This document shows positions 52,746-60,985 of a stretch of 64,000 nt of DNA, in pieces (the first letter of the stretch is position 1; every line of letters starts with the position of its first letter). The notes under the pieces were generated by a model. It had not been told where the DNA came from, searched no databases, and worked only from the letters and a program-made list of their open reading frames with translations. Origin of the DNA: Verrucomicrobiota bacterium. Lineage in GTDB: Bacteria > Verrucomicrobiota > Verrucomicrobiia > Chthoniobacterales > Terrimicrobiaceae. The stretch spans positions 1 to 64,000 of the forward strand of contig JAFKMU010000059.1 of assembly GCA_017305195.1 (NCBI GenBank), read 5' to 3'. Both the position numbers and the translations under genes were made by a program.

Positions 52746-55115
52746 ATGAATAATATGATGCGCCAACTCCACCTGCCGCAGAGCCTGATCCTCGTGCTCG
52801 CCGTGATGGCCGGTTCGCTTGCGCCGCTGTCCGCCCAGCAGCAAGCCGCCCCCCCCATGGTTGCTCCGGCCGCGCTGGCCCTGCCGACACCTGGCACCAC
52901 GTTTTCCCAGCGCGTCGTGCCGGCAGGAGCTGCCAAGCTGCCCTTGCCCGAGCGCACCACGCCCCGTGAAGAGACGCTGCGTCTGCCCATTCGCAAGCTC
53001 ATCGCCCTCGATTCCCCCATGCTCCTGCGCAATGCCTCGAGCATTTACACGATCTTCGTCCCGATCAGCGCACGGTTGAAGTTCAAGACGTGCTCGCTGA
53101 ACCTGGATTTCACCAACTCCATCGCTCTGCTCACCGAGCGTTCCGTCCTCCGCGTCGTGGTCAACGATGTGATCGTCGCTCAATACCGGCTGGACCGGAA
53201 CCGCCCCTTCAACTCGGTGGAGATGGGCATTCCGCTGGAGCTCCTCAAGCCAGGCTTCAACCGCCTGCAATTCATCGTTGCCCAGCACTACACCAACCAG
53301 TGTGAGGACCCGAGTGCGCCGGAGCTTTTCACCGAGATCAACCCCGATACCTCGTATCTCTCCGCGGTGGCCGAGTGGCGCGATGTCCCGCAGCGCCTGT
53401 CCTTTCTGCGCTGGTGGGTGGATGAAAAGCTCTGGAATCCTTATCAGTTCAACGTCTGCTTCCCCGGATCGAGCCAGATGACCGACCTCCAGCTTGCCTG
53501 GGGCGGCATCGTCACCCAGGGGGTGGCGCTGGCCCTGAACTACCAGCCGTTCCGGGTGACCGCAGCCAACGCTCTGCGTGCCGGCATGGACAATATCGTC
53601 GTGGGAACGATGACCGAGCTTTCCGGCTATCTCACGGCCACGGAGATCGGGTCCGTGAATGGCAGCTTCCTGGCAATCAAATCCCTGCCGGGCGATCCGG
53701 CCCACTGCATGATCATCATCAGCGGTCGCGATGAGCGCGAGGTGAGCCAGACCGCGCTCGCATTCGGGCTGGTGAATTACCCGCTCCCGGATTCCCAGTA
53801 CGCCATCGTCGACCAGCTCACGCTGCCGCAGGAACCTGCCTTCGTTCGCAACGCCCCCCTCCAGATGCCGGGCATCTACAGCTTCCGGCAACTCGGGTAC
53901 AAGCAGCAGACGATCCGGGGATGGAATTCCGGAAGTTATTCGATTCCGATCTACATGCCGGGCGACATTTCCAAGGATGATGGCGCCAACGCCGAACTCC
54001 GCCTGCATTTCACCTATGGCGCGGCGTTTCGCGAGGACTCGGTTTTCAATGTGTTCGTCAACGGCCAGTTCCAGAAGGCCATCCGTCTGCGCGATCAGAA
54101 CGGGTCGATGCACTCCGATCACAGGCTGTATCTGCCCATGATTTCGTTCCAGCCCGGGCGCAACGTCGTGGACCTTACGCCGGCGATGGTTCCTCTGGTC
54201 ACGGGCAAATGCCAGATGATCCAGGAGGAGAACCTGGTGTTCACCCTCTACGACGATTCCCAGTTTGTGTTTCCGCGGGCCATGCGCAAATGCCGTCTGC
54301 CCAGCCTGGGACTTTTTTCCCAGACAGCCTTTCCGTACTCCGGATCACCGGATGGCGCCGAGACGGCGCTCTTTGTCGCGGGCCGCGATCTGGAGACTGT
54401 GACGGCGGCATGGACCCTTCTCGGCAAGATGGCGCAGATTTCAGGCGCTCTACTTCACCGCCTGGAGGTCGGCTTCAAGCCGCCGGGTCGCAACATCCGC
54501 AAAAGCCTCCTTGTTGTCGGCGCGCGCGACCAGATCCCGGAGGAAATCGTGGCCCGAGCCCCGGTCTCGCCGTTGCAGGTCGGCAAGATGCGCTATCTGG
54601 TGAGCGTAAGCCCCAAGCCGGAGCGCCTCGCGACCTCGCCGATCGAGGAATTCCTCGAGAAGATTCGCGGAACTCCGGCGGAGAAGGCGGAGCCCGAACC
54701 GCCCAAGACGGCGGAAATGACGATGGCCGCGGATATGATCGACGACACGGTGGCCGTGCAGTTCGAGTCTCCGACAGCCATCGGCTATCCGGTCACCATT
54801 GTCACCGCCGGAAGCTCGGCCAATCTCCTGGCCGGTATGAACGCCCTGCAGGATCGCAGCATCTGGGACAACCTTGCCGGTGACCTTGCTGTCTGGAACA
54901 CCCAGCCGGATTCGCTGGCCGTGGCCAAGGTCGGTCCCGACTTTATCTACAAGTCGACCTCCGTCGTGACCCGCGTCGGCACCAACATGCAGCAGAGCCC
55001 GTGGCTGTTTGCCCCGATCCTCATCGTACTCATCCTCCTTATCGCCCTGGGTGTCCGCGCCGTGCTGCGCCGCCGTGGCGAGAAGCTCGGTGACGACAAC
55101 GAATCCGATGCCTGA
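52746..55115 (+). CDS. bcsB: Cellulose synthase regulatory/periplasmic subunit BcsB
   Basis: The 789-residue exported protein has a signal peptide (about 1-30, LSAQQ). A periplasmic part of alternating carbohydrate-binding-like and flavodoxin-like domains follows (about 75-700; LRNASSIYTIFVPIS, DFTNSIALLTERSVLRVVVND, RLQFIVAQHYTNQCEDPSAPELFTEI). A C-terminal membrane anchor (about 757-777) packs on BcsA. The N-terminal region is Ala/Pro-rich. The CE of QCEDP with the surrounding NxxxLFTE pattern is characteristic of BcsB. Start ATG 52746 lies 7 bp after bcsA, and its stop overlaps bcsZ (TGATG). Confidence 0.93.
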   Translation: MNNMMRQLHLPQSLILVLAVMAGSLAPLSAQQQAAPPMVAPAALALPTPGTTFSQRVVPAGAAKLPLPERTTPREETLRLPIRKLIALDSPMLLRNASSIYTIFVPISARLKFKTCSLNLDFTNSIALLTERSVLRVVVNDVIVAQYRLDRNRPFNSVEMGIPLELLKPGFNRLQFIVAQHYTNQCEDPSAPELFTEINPDTSYLSAVAEWRDVPQRLSFLRWWVDEKLWNPYQFNVCFPGSSQMTDLQLAWGGIVTQGVALALNYQPFRVTAANALRAGMDNIVVGTMTELSGYLTATEIGSVNGSFLAIKSLPGDPAHCMIIISGRDEREVSQTALAFGLVNYPLPDSQYAIVDQLTLPQEPAFVRNAPLQMPGIYSFRQLGYKQQTIRGWNSGSYSIPIYMPGDISKDDGANAELRLHFTYGAAFREDSVFNVFVNGQFQKAIRLRDQNGSMHSDHRLYLPMISFQPGRNVVDLTPAMVPLVTGKCQMIQEENLVFTLYDDSQFVFPRAMRKCRLPSLGLFSQTAFPYSGSPDGAETALFVAGRDLETVTAAWTLLGKMAQISGALLHRLEVGFKPPGRNIRKSLLVVGARDQIPEEIVARAPVSPLQVGKMRYLVSVSPKPERLATSPIEEFLEKIRGTPAEKAEPEPPKTAEMTMAADMIDDTVAVQFESPTAIGYPVTIVTAGSSANLLAGMNALQDRSIWDNLAGDLAVWNTQPDSLAVAKVGPDFIYKSTSVVTRVGTNMQQSPWLFAPILIVLILLIALGVRAVLRRRGEKLGDDNESDA

Positions 55116-56236
55116 TGAGGGGGAAGTGGGCAGTCATACTCGGGCTTAGTGCGATTTTTGCGCTCGTCTTCGGCTTCAAACTGGTCGGTTTCGTGCTCGA
55201 TTTCCTCAATCCCTACGGACTGCGCCAAAGCGATTGGACGATCTATCAGAAGAACTTCATCAACGCCGCAGGCCGGGTCATTGATACCGGGAACGGCGAC
55301 GTCAGCCATAGCGAGGGACAGGGGTACGGACTGGTTATCGCGCTCGCCTACGGCGATCATGCGGCGTTTGACCGCATCTGGGCCTGGACGCAGCAAAACC
55401 TCCAGGTCCGGCCCTCCGACAAACTGCTCGCCTGGCAATGGAAGCCGGGAGCCAAACCGATCGAGGACGAGAACGGGACGCCGCTTCCCGGTTCGGACCG
55501 AACCGGTGCGGTAACGGACACCAACAACGCCAGCGACGGCGATATCCTTGTCGCTTGGGCGCTCATTCGCGCCTCCAAGCTCTGGAACGACTATCGGTAT
55601 CAGCAGGCTGCTGCGCAGATCCTCGTCGATCTCGCCCGTCTCGATCTCCGCGAGTATGAGAGCAAAACGGTGCTGCTGCCGGGTACCGACGGGTTCTGGA
55701 CCGACGACGGCGCCACGCTGAACCCGTCGTACTACATCTTCCCGGCTTTGGACGAGATCGCCCTCGCATTTCCCGGCACCCCTTGGACCAAGGTCGCCAG
55801 CGACGGCCGGACGCTTATCGAAAAAGGCGCTTTCGGAAAATGGAAGCTCTGCCCCGACTGGATTTTTGCCACCGGGAGCGAACTGCAAATCTCGCCCAAA
55901 TTTCCTCCAGACTTCGGTTACAACGCCGTTCGCGTACCTCTCCATATCGCCTGGGCGCAAAAGGATTCGCCATTGCTTGTGCCGTTCGCCGATTTTTGGA
56001 AGCCTTTGCTCCCGGACCATATGCCCGCCACGGTGAATTTGAAGGACGATTCTTTTGGGCCTTATCCGGCATTGCCCGGGATGAAGGCAATAGCCGCCTA
56101 CACGATAGCCTGCGCATCCAAAGGAAGCTTGACAGTCCGGGCGCTTCCTGCGGTAACGAAGGAGGAGCCGTATTTCTCCGCCAGCCTTTCCATCCTGACC
56201 AAGATCGCCGTACGTGAGTCCTTTGCGACCAAATAG
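55115..56236 (+). CDS. bcsZ: GH8 endo-beta-1,4-glucanase of the cellulose operon
   Basis: The 373-residue periplasmic cellulase trims nascent glucan and is needed for normal cellulose output. An N-terminal hydrophobic segment (about 6-30) serves as signal or anchor. The GH8 acid is Glu67 in SHSEGQGYGLVIAL, and Asp141 in NNASDGDILVAWAL is the other conserved acidic position. NPSYYIFPAL and PDFGYNAVRVPLHIAW are also family-typical. The ATG overlaps the bcsB stop. The gene for the BcsC-like protein starts within 35 bp of its end. Confidence 0.93.
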   Translation: MRGKWAVILGLSAIFALVFGFKLVGFVLDFLNPYGLRQSDWTIYQKNFINAAGRVIDTGNGDVSHSEGQGYGLVIALAYGDHAAFDRIWAWTQQNLQVRPSDKLLAWQWKPGAKPIEDENGTPLPGSDRTGAVTDTNNASDGDILVAWALIRASKLWNDYRYQQAAAQILVDLARLDLREYESKTVLLPGTDGFWTDDGATLNPSYYIFPALDEIALAFPGTPWTKVASDGRTLIEKGAFGKWKLCPDWIFATGSELQISPKFPPDFGYNAVRVPLHIAWAQKDSPLLVPFADFWKPLLPDHMPATVNLKDDSFGPYPALPGMKAIAAYTIACASKGSLTVRALPAVTKEEPYFSASLSILTKIAVRESFATK

Positions 56237-56267
56237 ATACAACAAAAGAATTATTGCGTCCGGCGCC

Positions 56268-58382
56268 ATGCGTCTGGTTGCATTATTGATCTCCTTTCTC
56301 GCTTTTGAGAGGGTGGTCGCGCAGCCATTTTTCGGAGAGCAGCCTCCTCCGGATATCGGCGCGGCTCCGGCCAGCACGCCTTCGCTTTTCGTTCCGGTCA
56401 AGCCGGGAGCTCCGACTCCTACACCCGCGCCGACTCCGGCCCCGGCGGCGACGCCGACGATGTTCATTCCCAGCGATCTGCCGCCTCCGGCGGTACAGGC
56501 CACGGGGGAGACATTGGATCTCGTGCCGGAGGCGGTGCCGGTGGCAACTCCGATCCCCAGGGCAAAGGCGACTCCCACTCCGGTGAAGCGCTCTGCCCCG
56601 GTCCCGCAGGTCCTTTCGCAGGCTCAGATCAGCCAGCTCGCAAACCAGGCGACAACGACCCGGAGTTCCGCCACGGCGACACAGCTAGGCTGGGCGTACT
56701 TCAATCGCAACGAATACTCCTCGGCTGGCATGTGGTTCAACCAGGCCTTGGAGTGGAACTCCAGCTCCGGCGAGGCCGCCTACGGCCTGGCGCTTTCCAA
56801 GTTCCGTGAAGGTGATCTCTCCTCAGCCGAGGCCATCGCAAATTTCCGCGTGAACAGTTACCCGAAGATGAAAACCCTGCTGGGCGACATCTATTCCCGA
56901 CGCGGCACCGAGGCCTACGAAAACAAGCAATACGACGAGAGCCTCCAGTACTTCAACAAGGCGGGTTCCATGCGCTCCCTCAGCCGCAACGAGCAGATCA
57001 TCGTGGCTTGGGATCTTTACTACACCAAGCAGTACGAGCAGTCGGCGGAGCTTTTCCAGAAGCTCTATCGCAACTCACCCGATCGCGTCGCCGCCCAGGG
57101 AGCCTACGCTGCGTACTCCAAGACCAAGTCTTACGACAAGCTCGACTCGCTCTCCGGCTCGGGCGGTCCGCTCCGCGACATGTACTACACCTACGACGCG
57201 AAGAGCTATATGTCGGCCAACCTCTTCCGCGCCGCTGCGGACTCGGGTGGTGCGAAGGTTTATCCCGTCCTGCAGAATCTGAACAAGCCGAGCGTCGCGG
57301 CAGGATTTGGATATCGGACAAAGTCGGGTTCCGCCGGCGAAGGCCAGTTGCAGGTCATCACTTTCCCGGTCATCCAGGCTCAGGTCTTTCCTGCCAACAA
57401 ATTCATGCTGAGCGCCGCGCTCACGCACCTGAGCCTCGATAGCGGCGACCTCCCCAATGGCGCACAGGTCGGCACTCCTCCAGCGGTTTACACGCCCTAC
57501 AACTATCAGCCCACCACGAGCGAGGATGACCTGTGGGAGTTCAATGTCCGGCTCGAGTATCAAGACTGGATCAGCTGGTACATTCAGCTGGGCACCACGC
57601 CGATCAATGGTCCGCTCCAGAGCCGTCCGACCGGCAGCGCGGGCCTCATCTGGCGTAGCAACAGCGGTTACGTCCAGGGTGAAATTTACTCCAAGTCGAT
57701 CAAGGAAAGCATGCTCTCCTGGGTCGGCATCGTTGATCCCTACACCGGCAACCAGTGGGGTCGTGTGCAGGAGACGGGCGGCAACCTCCAGTTCTTCCAC
57801 TCCGTCGGCGAGGACAATACGATCTACCTCAAGGGTGGCTATGGCACGATCGACGGTACAAATGTCGAGGACAATACCCACCTCTACGGTACGGCGGCCT
57901 TTGCCCACCTGCTCGACATGCCGGGCTACGAGTACTTCACCATCGGCTTCGCGCTCTCCTACGAGCAGTTCGATAACAACCAGAACCACTTCACTTACGG
58001 CAACGGCGGCTACTTCAGTCCGCAGTACCTTCTGCAGGGTATCGTCCAGGCCCAGTTCCTCACCGAAGAGGGGCGTCGCTGGCTAGCGGCAGGCAGCGTC
58101 GGAGCGGGTGTGCAGAATAACAAGCAGGACGCCTCTCCGTATTTCCCGCTGGATGACGACGGCCAGGAGTTTGACTCGCAGGAGTCGACCACCGGCATCG
58201 GCCTCATCCAGCTTCAGGGCGGCTACCTCATCGACCCGAACTGGATGATCGGCGGCAGCCTGAACTACAACATCACGGCGGATTACAATGAAGGCGGCAT
58301 CTACATCTGGGGCCGGTATTTCTTCGACCGCCGCAAGGGTCTCCTCCGCACCGACCTGATCGGGTTCGATCTCTTCCAGTAG
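56268..58382 (+). CDS. Short BcsC-like outer-membrane cellulose export protein
   Basis: The 704-residue protein has a signal peptide (1-18, VVAQP), a Pro/Thr/Ala-rich linker (about 25-130) and only about four to five TPR-like units (about 140-320; ATQLGWAYFNRNEYSSAGMWFNQALEWNSSSGEAAYGLA). A C-terminal beta-barrel domain of the BCSC_C type (about 345-704) ends in aromatic strands WGRYFFDRR ... GFDLFQ with a terminal-region Phe as expected for an outer-membrane barrel. Canonical BcsC is over 1,100 residues with many TPRs, so the periplasmic scaffold is much reduced. The GTG at 56214 would overlap bcsZ; ATG 56268 starts directly on the signal peptide. It is last gene of the operon. Confidence 0.82.
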   Translation: MRLVALLISFLAFERVVAQPFFGEQPPPDIGAAPASTPSLFVPVKPGAPTPTPAPTPAPAATPTMFIPSDLPPPAVQATGETLDLVPEAVPVATPIPRAKATPTPVKRSAPVPQVLSQAQISQLANQATTTRSSATATQLGWAYFNRNEYSSAGMWFNQALEWNSSSGEAAYGLALSKFREGDLSSAEAIANFRVNSYPKMKTLLGDIYSRRGTEAYENKQYDESLQYFNKAGSMRSLSRNEQIIVAWDLYYTKQYEQSAELFQKLYRNSPDRVAAQGAYAAYSKTKSYDKLDSLSGSGGPLRDMYYTYDAKSYMSANLFRAAADSGGAKVYPVLQNLNKPSVAAGFGYRTKSGSAGEGQLQVITFPVIQAQVFPANKFMLSAALTHLSLDSGDLPNGAQVGTPPAVYTPYNYQPTTSEDDLWEFNVRLEYQDWISWYIQLGTTPINGPLQSRPTGSAGLIWRSNSGYVQGEIYSKSIKESMLSWVGIVDPYTGNQWGRVQETGGNLQFFHSVGEDNTIYLKGGYGTIDGTNVEDNTHLYGTAAFAHLLDMPGYEYFTIGFALSYEQFDNNQNHFTYGNGGYFSPQYLLQGIVQAQFLTEEGRRWLAAGSVGAGVQNNKQDASPYFPLDDDGQEFDSQESTTGIGLIQLQGGYLIDPNWMIGGSLNYNITADYNEGGIYIWGRYFFDRRKGLLRTDLIGFDLFQ

Positions 58383-58389
58383 CCCTGGG

Positions 58390-58707
58390 TTAATGGGGCG
58401 CGAGCTTCAGCCCGATCACGCCGAGAAGGATCAGCGAGATGCAGGCCAGCTTGAGGGGGGACAGCGTGTCCCCGAGCAGCAGCGAACCGCAGAGAAATGT
58501 CCCGGCTGCGCCGAGACCTGTCCAGATCGCGTAGGCGGTGCCGATGGGCAGGGAGCGCGATGCCATGCCGAGGAGCGAAATGCTCAATAGCAGGCAGGCC
58601 AGCGTGATGGTGGAGGCCAGCGGACGCCGGAATCCGTCGCTATATTTGAGGCCCACGGCCCAGCCGATCTCAAAAAACGCCGCGAGTGTAAGGTAGACCC
58701 AGTTCAT
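58390..58707 (-). CDS. SMR-family guanidinium exporter (Gdx/SugE type)
   Basis: The 105-residue four-helix small multidrug resistance protein has the essential Glu13 in AAFFEIGWAVGLKYSDGF. SMASRSLPIGTAYAIWTGLGAAGT-type helix 3 features of SugE/Gdx are present, with the family helix 4 ending. Gdx proteins export guanidinium in exchange for two protons. The assignment is strengthened by a guanidine-II riboswitch immediately upstream. It converges on bcsC with 7 bp between the stops. Confidence 0.93.
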   Translation of the reverse strand: MNWVYLTLAAFFEIGWAVGLKYSDGFRRPLASTITLACLLLSISLLGMASRSLPIGTAYAIWTGLGAAGTFLCGSLLLGDTLSPLKLACISLILLGVIGLKLAPH

Positions 58708-58720
58708 ACGATGGATGATC

Positions 58721-58760
58721 CGGGCCGTCCCGAGCGAGGTTCAGGAGAGGTCGTCCTCTC
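58721..58760 (-). promoter_or_regulatory. Guanidine-II (mini-ykkC) riboswitch
   Basis: The minus strand contains two consecutive perfect hairpins with ACGR tetraloops, the class hallmark. The first is GAGAGG-ACGA-CCTCTC (58745-58760) and the second CGGG-ACGG-CCCG (58721-58732), joined by a 12-nt linker. The second ends 13 nt before the ATG of the SMR gene, where ligand binding can free or block the ribosome site. Guanidine-II elements typically control SMR exporters. Confidence 0.9.
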
Positions 58761-58817
58761 GATGGGGAAGGTAGCTTTATCCCGGAATCGGGTCAAATCG
58801 ATTCCCTCGCGCGAGTC

Positions 58818-60053
58818 TCACGGCTCCCTGCCCGGAAGGAGCAGCGTGGCAGCCTTGTCGAGCGTCTCCTGCCATTCCGCCTCGGGGAGGGAATCCGCCA
58901 CGATGCCCGCGCCAGCATGGAAACTGCCCCGGCCGCCCTCGAACACGGCGGTGCGAATCGCGATGGAGAATTGACTTTCCCCATTGTATCCAAAATAGCC
59001 GATGGCCCCGGTGTAGACACCGCGCGGGTGGGCTTCGAGCTCCGCGATGATTTCCAGGGCGCGTTTCTTGGGGGCGCCGGAGATCGAGCCGCCGGGAAAG
59101 CACGCACGCAGCGCGGCGGGCTGGCTGACATCGTCGCGGAGGGTGCCGTGGACGGTCGACACAAGGTGATGCACGTGCTGGTAGCTTTCGAGCTTGAGCA
59201 GTTCCGGCACGCTCACGCTGCCAAAGTCGCAGACCATGCCGAGATCATTGCGCTCGAGGTCGGTGATCATGACCAGCTCCGCGATCTCCTTGGGAGAAGT
59301 CAGCAGATCATAGGCATTGCGCTGGTCGAGCTGCTGATCCATGCGGCGGGGCCGCGTCCCCTTGATCGGGCGGGTGATGATGCGGCGGCCATTCATGCGC
59401 AGGAAACACTCGGGTGAAGCTGAGACGACCTGGCATCCGGCGAGATCGAGAAAGGCGGAGTAGGGGGCGGGGGAGTGATGGCGGAGAGCCTCGTAGTATC
59501 CCCAAGGGTCGCCCGGAAAGTCCGACTCGAACGCATGCGCCAGGCAGACCTGGTAAATGTCTCCCGCAGCGATGTACTCCTTTGCGCGAGCCACCATCGA
59601 GACAAACTCCTCCCGGCTGATTCGCAGATGCCACTCGGGCCGGGCAAAGACGGTCGGCCCGGGATTTCCTGTCGAGGGAGGATTGGCCAGCCAGACGCCG
59701 CGACCGTGATGATAGATCGAGGGCTGGTCGTAAAAACCGAAGCGATATCGGCCGTCGAATCCGACCCAACCGATGGCTGCGCCGGTGGGGATGCCGAGAT
59801 CCGCGGAGGGCGATGCCCTGCGGGCGAGCTCCTCCTCAAAGGACCGCCAGCCGGAGATATCTCCCGTCATCACGAGATCGGGCTCGGCCGCCAAAAGAGA
59901 GAAGGACTGGGGGCCGGGCAACCCATCCTCGAGACATACAAATCCGGGCTTCGAGCGCAGCGCGCGCGCCGCATCGATCAGCTCCAAGGTCTCGATTTTG
60001 GGGTTTTCGACAGCCACACGAAGAAAATCTCCCAAAGAGACGCCTGCGTCCAT
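58818..60053 (-). CDS. pabB: Aminodeoxychorismate synthase component I
   Basis: The 411-residue chorismate-binding enzyme forms 4-amino-4-deoxychorismate for folate biosynthesis. Typical segments are GAAIGWVGFDGRYRFGFYD, GDIYQVCLAHAFE, SPECFLRMNGRRIITRPIKGTRPR, ELVMITDLERNDLG, CFPGGSISGAPKKRALEII and GIVADSLPEAEW. The PIKGTRPR form (Lys in PIKGT) is the PabB signature; anthranilate synthase TrpE has PIAGTRPR. No PabA or PabC is adjacent, and the C-terminus has no fused lyase. The ATG at 60053 is 53 bp from the divergent Ala/Pro-rich gene. Confidence 0.9.
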   Translation of the reverse strand: MDAGVSLGDFLRVAVENPKIETLELIDAARALRSKPGFVCLEDGLPGPQSFSLLAAEPDLVMTGDISGWRSFEEELARRASPSADLGIPTGAAIGWVGFDGRYRFGFYDQPSIYHHGRGVWLANPPSTGNPGPTVFARPEWHLRISREEFVSMVARAKEYIAAGDIYQVCLAHAFESDFPGDPWGYYEALRHHSPAPYSAFLDLAGCQVVSASPECFLRMNGRRIITRPIKGTRPRRMDQQLDQRNAYDLLTSPKEIAELVMITDLERNDLGMVCDFGSVSVPELLKLESYQHVHHLVSTVHGTLRDDVSQPAALRACFPGGSISGAPKKRALEIIAELEAHPRGVYTGAIGYFGYNGESQFSIAIRTAVFEGGRGSFHAGAGIVADSLPEAEWQETLDKAATLLLPGREP

Positions 60054-60106
60054 GTTCTTCTGCTTGAGTATCGGCTTGTACGCAGATTAAGCTCCGGGTT
60101 TTCCCG

Positions 60107-60952
60107 ATGTCGTCCATGCTCCGCATCCTTTTTGTGCTGCTGCTTTCCTGTGCCGCGGCGATCTGCCAGGAAGCCACGCCTCCGTCGGCTGCGCCCGAGG
60201 CATCCGCCACCCCGGCCGAGCAACCGGCATCCACTCCAGCGCCTGAGGCCGCGACGGCGGCAGCTACTCCCGAGGCTTCGCCTGCGGCCACTCCGGAAGC
60301 CGCTGCCATGCCGGAAGCTTCTCCCGCAGCGAGTCCGGAGGCTGCCCCTGCTGCAAGCCCGGAAGCCACCCCATCATCCTCTCCCGAAGCAACGCCGACC
60401 CCGGAGGCGTCACCGGCTCCCGAGTCTTCGCCTGCGGCGGAGGCGTCGCCTTCACCGGCGGCGGCGACCGACACCATTCCTCTGGAAGGCCAGACGGCCG
60501 CCCCGTCGGGCGGAGCACCCCTCGATACCCAGGATCTCGCGCCGCCGCTGCCGACCGCGCCGATGCCGGATGCCGCTTTTACCGATCCCAACGCCATCAT
60601 TCCCGACTCCGGCCCCGTGCCTCCGGGCATGCCCAAGGTGGCCGAGAACCTTCAGGCCAAGGCCCGCGAAACCATCGTGCGCTATCGCGATGTCCGAGTG
60701 CAGGCCGACAAGGACCCCCAGGTGCTCGCCATGTTCAAAAAGTCGACCGTCGCCAAGACCGACGAAGACAAGCGCGCCGCTCTCCGGGAATATTACCGAC
60801 TCCTTTTCCAGAAGATGATCGATATCGACAACTCCCTGACCGCCCGGTGCAAGGCGATGGAAGCCGCCTATCTCAGGCGGCTCGCTCAGGAGAGGTTGGA
60901 GCCGACCATCCCGCTCAACCCTCCGCCGACGCCGGAACCTCTTTCCCGCTAA
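60107..60952 (+). CDS. Secreted Ala/Pro/Ser/Glu-repeat protein, unknown
   Basis: The 281-residue protein has a signal peptide (about 1-20, AICQE). A roughly 100-residue low-complexity stretch of imperfect ATPEASPA-type units (about 22-125) is probably disordered and cell-wall or envelope spanning. A helical C-terminal domain (about 180-265; AKARETIVRYRDVRVQADKDPQVLAMFKKS ... CKAMEAAYLRRLAQERL) and a Pro-rich end follow. The unit resembles spacer regions of envelope proteins. No family is recognised. ATG 60116 is an alternative start. It precedes prs by about 30 bp. Confidence 0.65.
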   Translation: MSSMLRILFVLLLSCAAAICQEATPPSAAPEASATPAEQPASTPAPEAATAAATPEASPAATPEAAAMPEASPAASPEAAPAASPEATPSSSPEATPTPEASPAPESSPAAEASPSPAAATDTIPLEGQTAAPSGGAPLDTQDLAPPLPTAPMPDAAFTDPNAIIPDSGPVPPGMPKVAENLQAKARETIVRYRDVRVQADKDPQVLAMFKKSTVAKTDEDKRAALREYYRLLFQKMIDIDNSLTARCKAMEAAYLRRLAQERLEPTIPLNPPPTPEPLSR

Positions 60953-60985
60953 ACAGTAGAAAGCCAGGCCGTGTTCTCCGAATTT

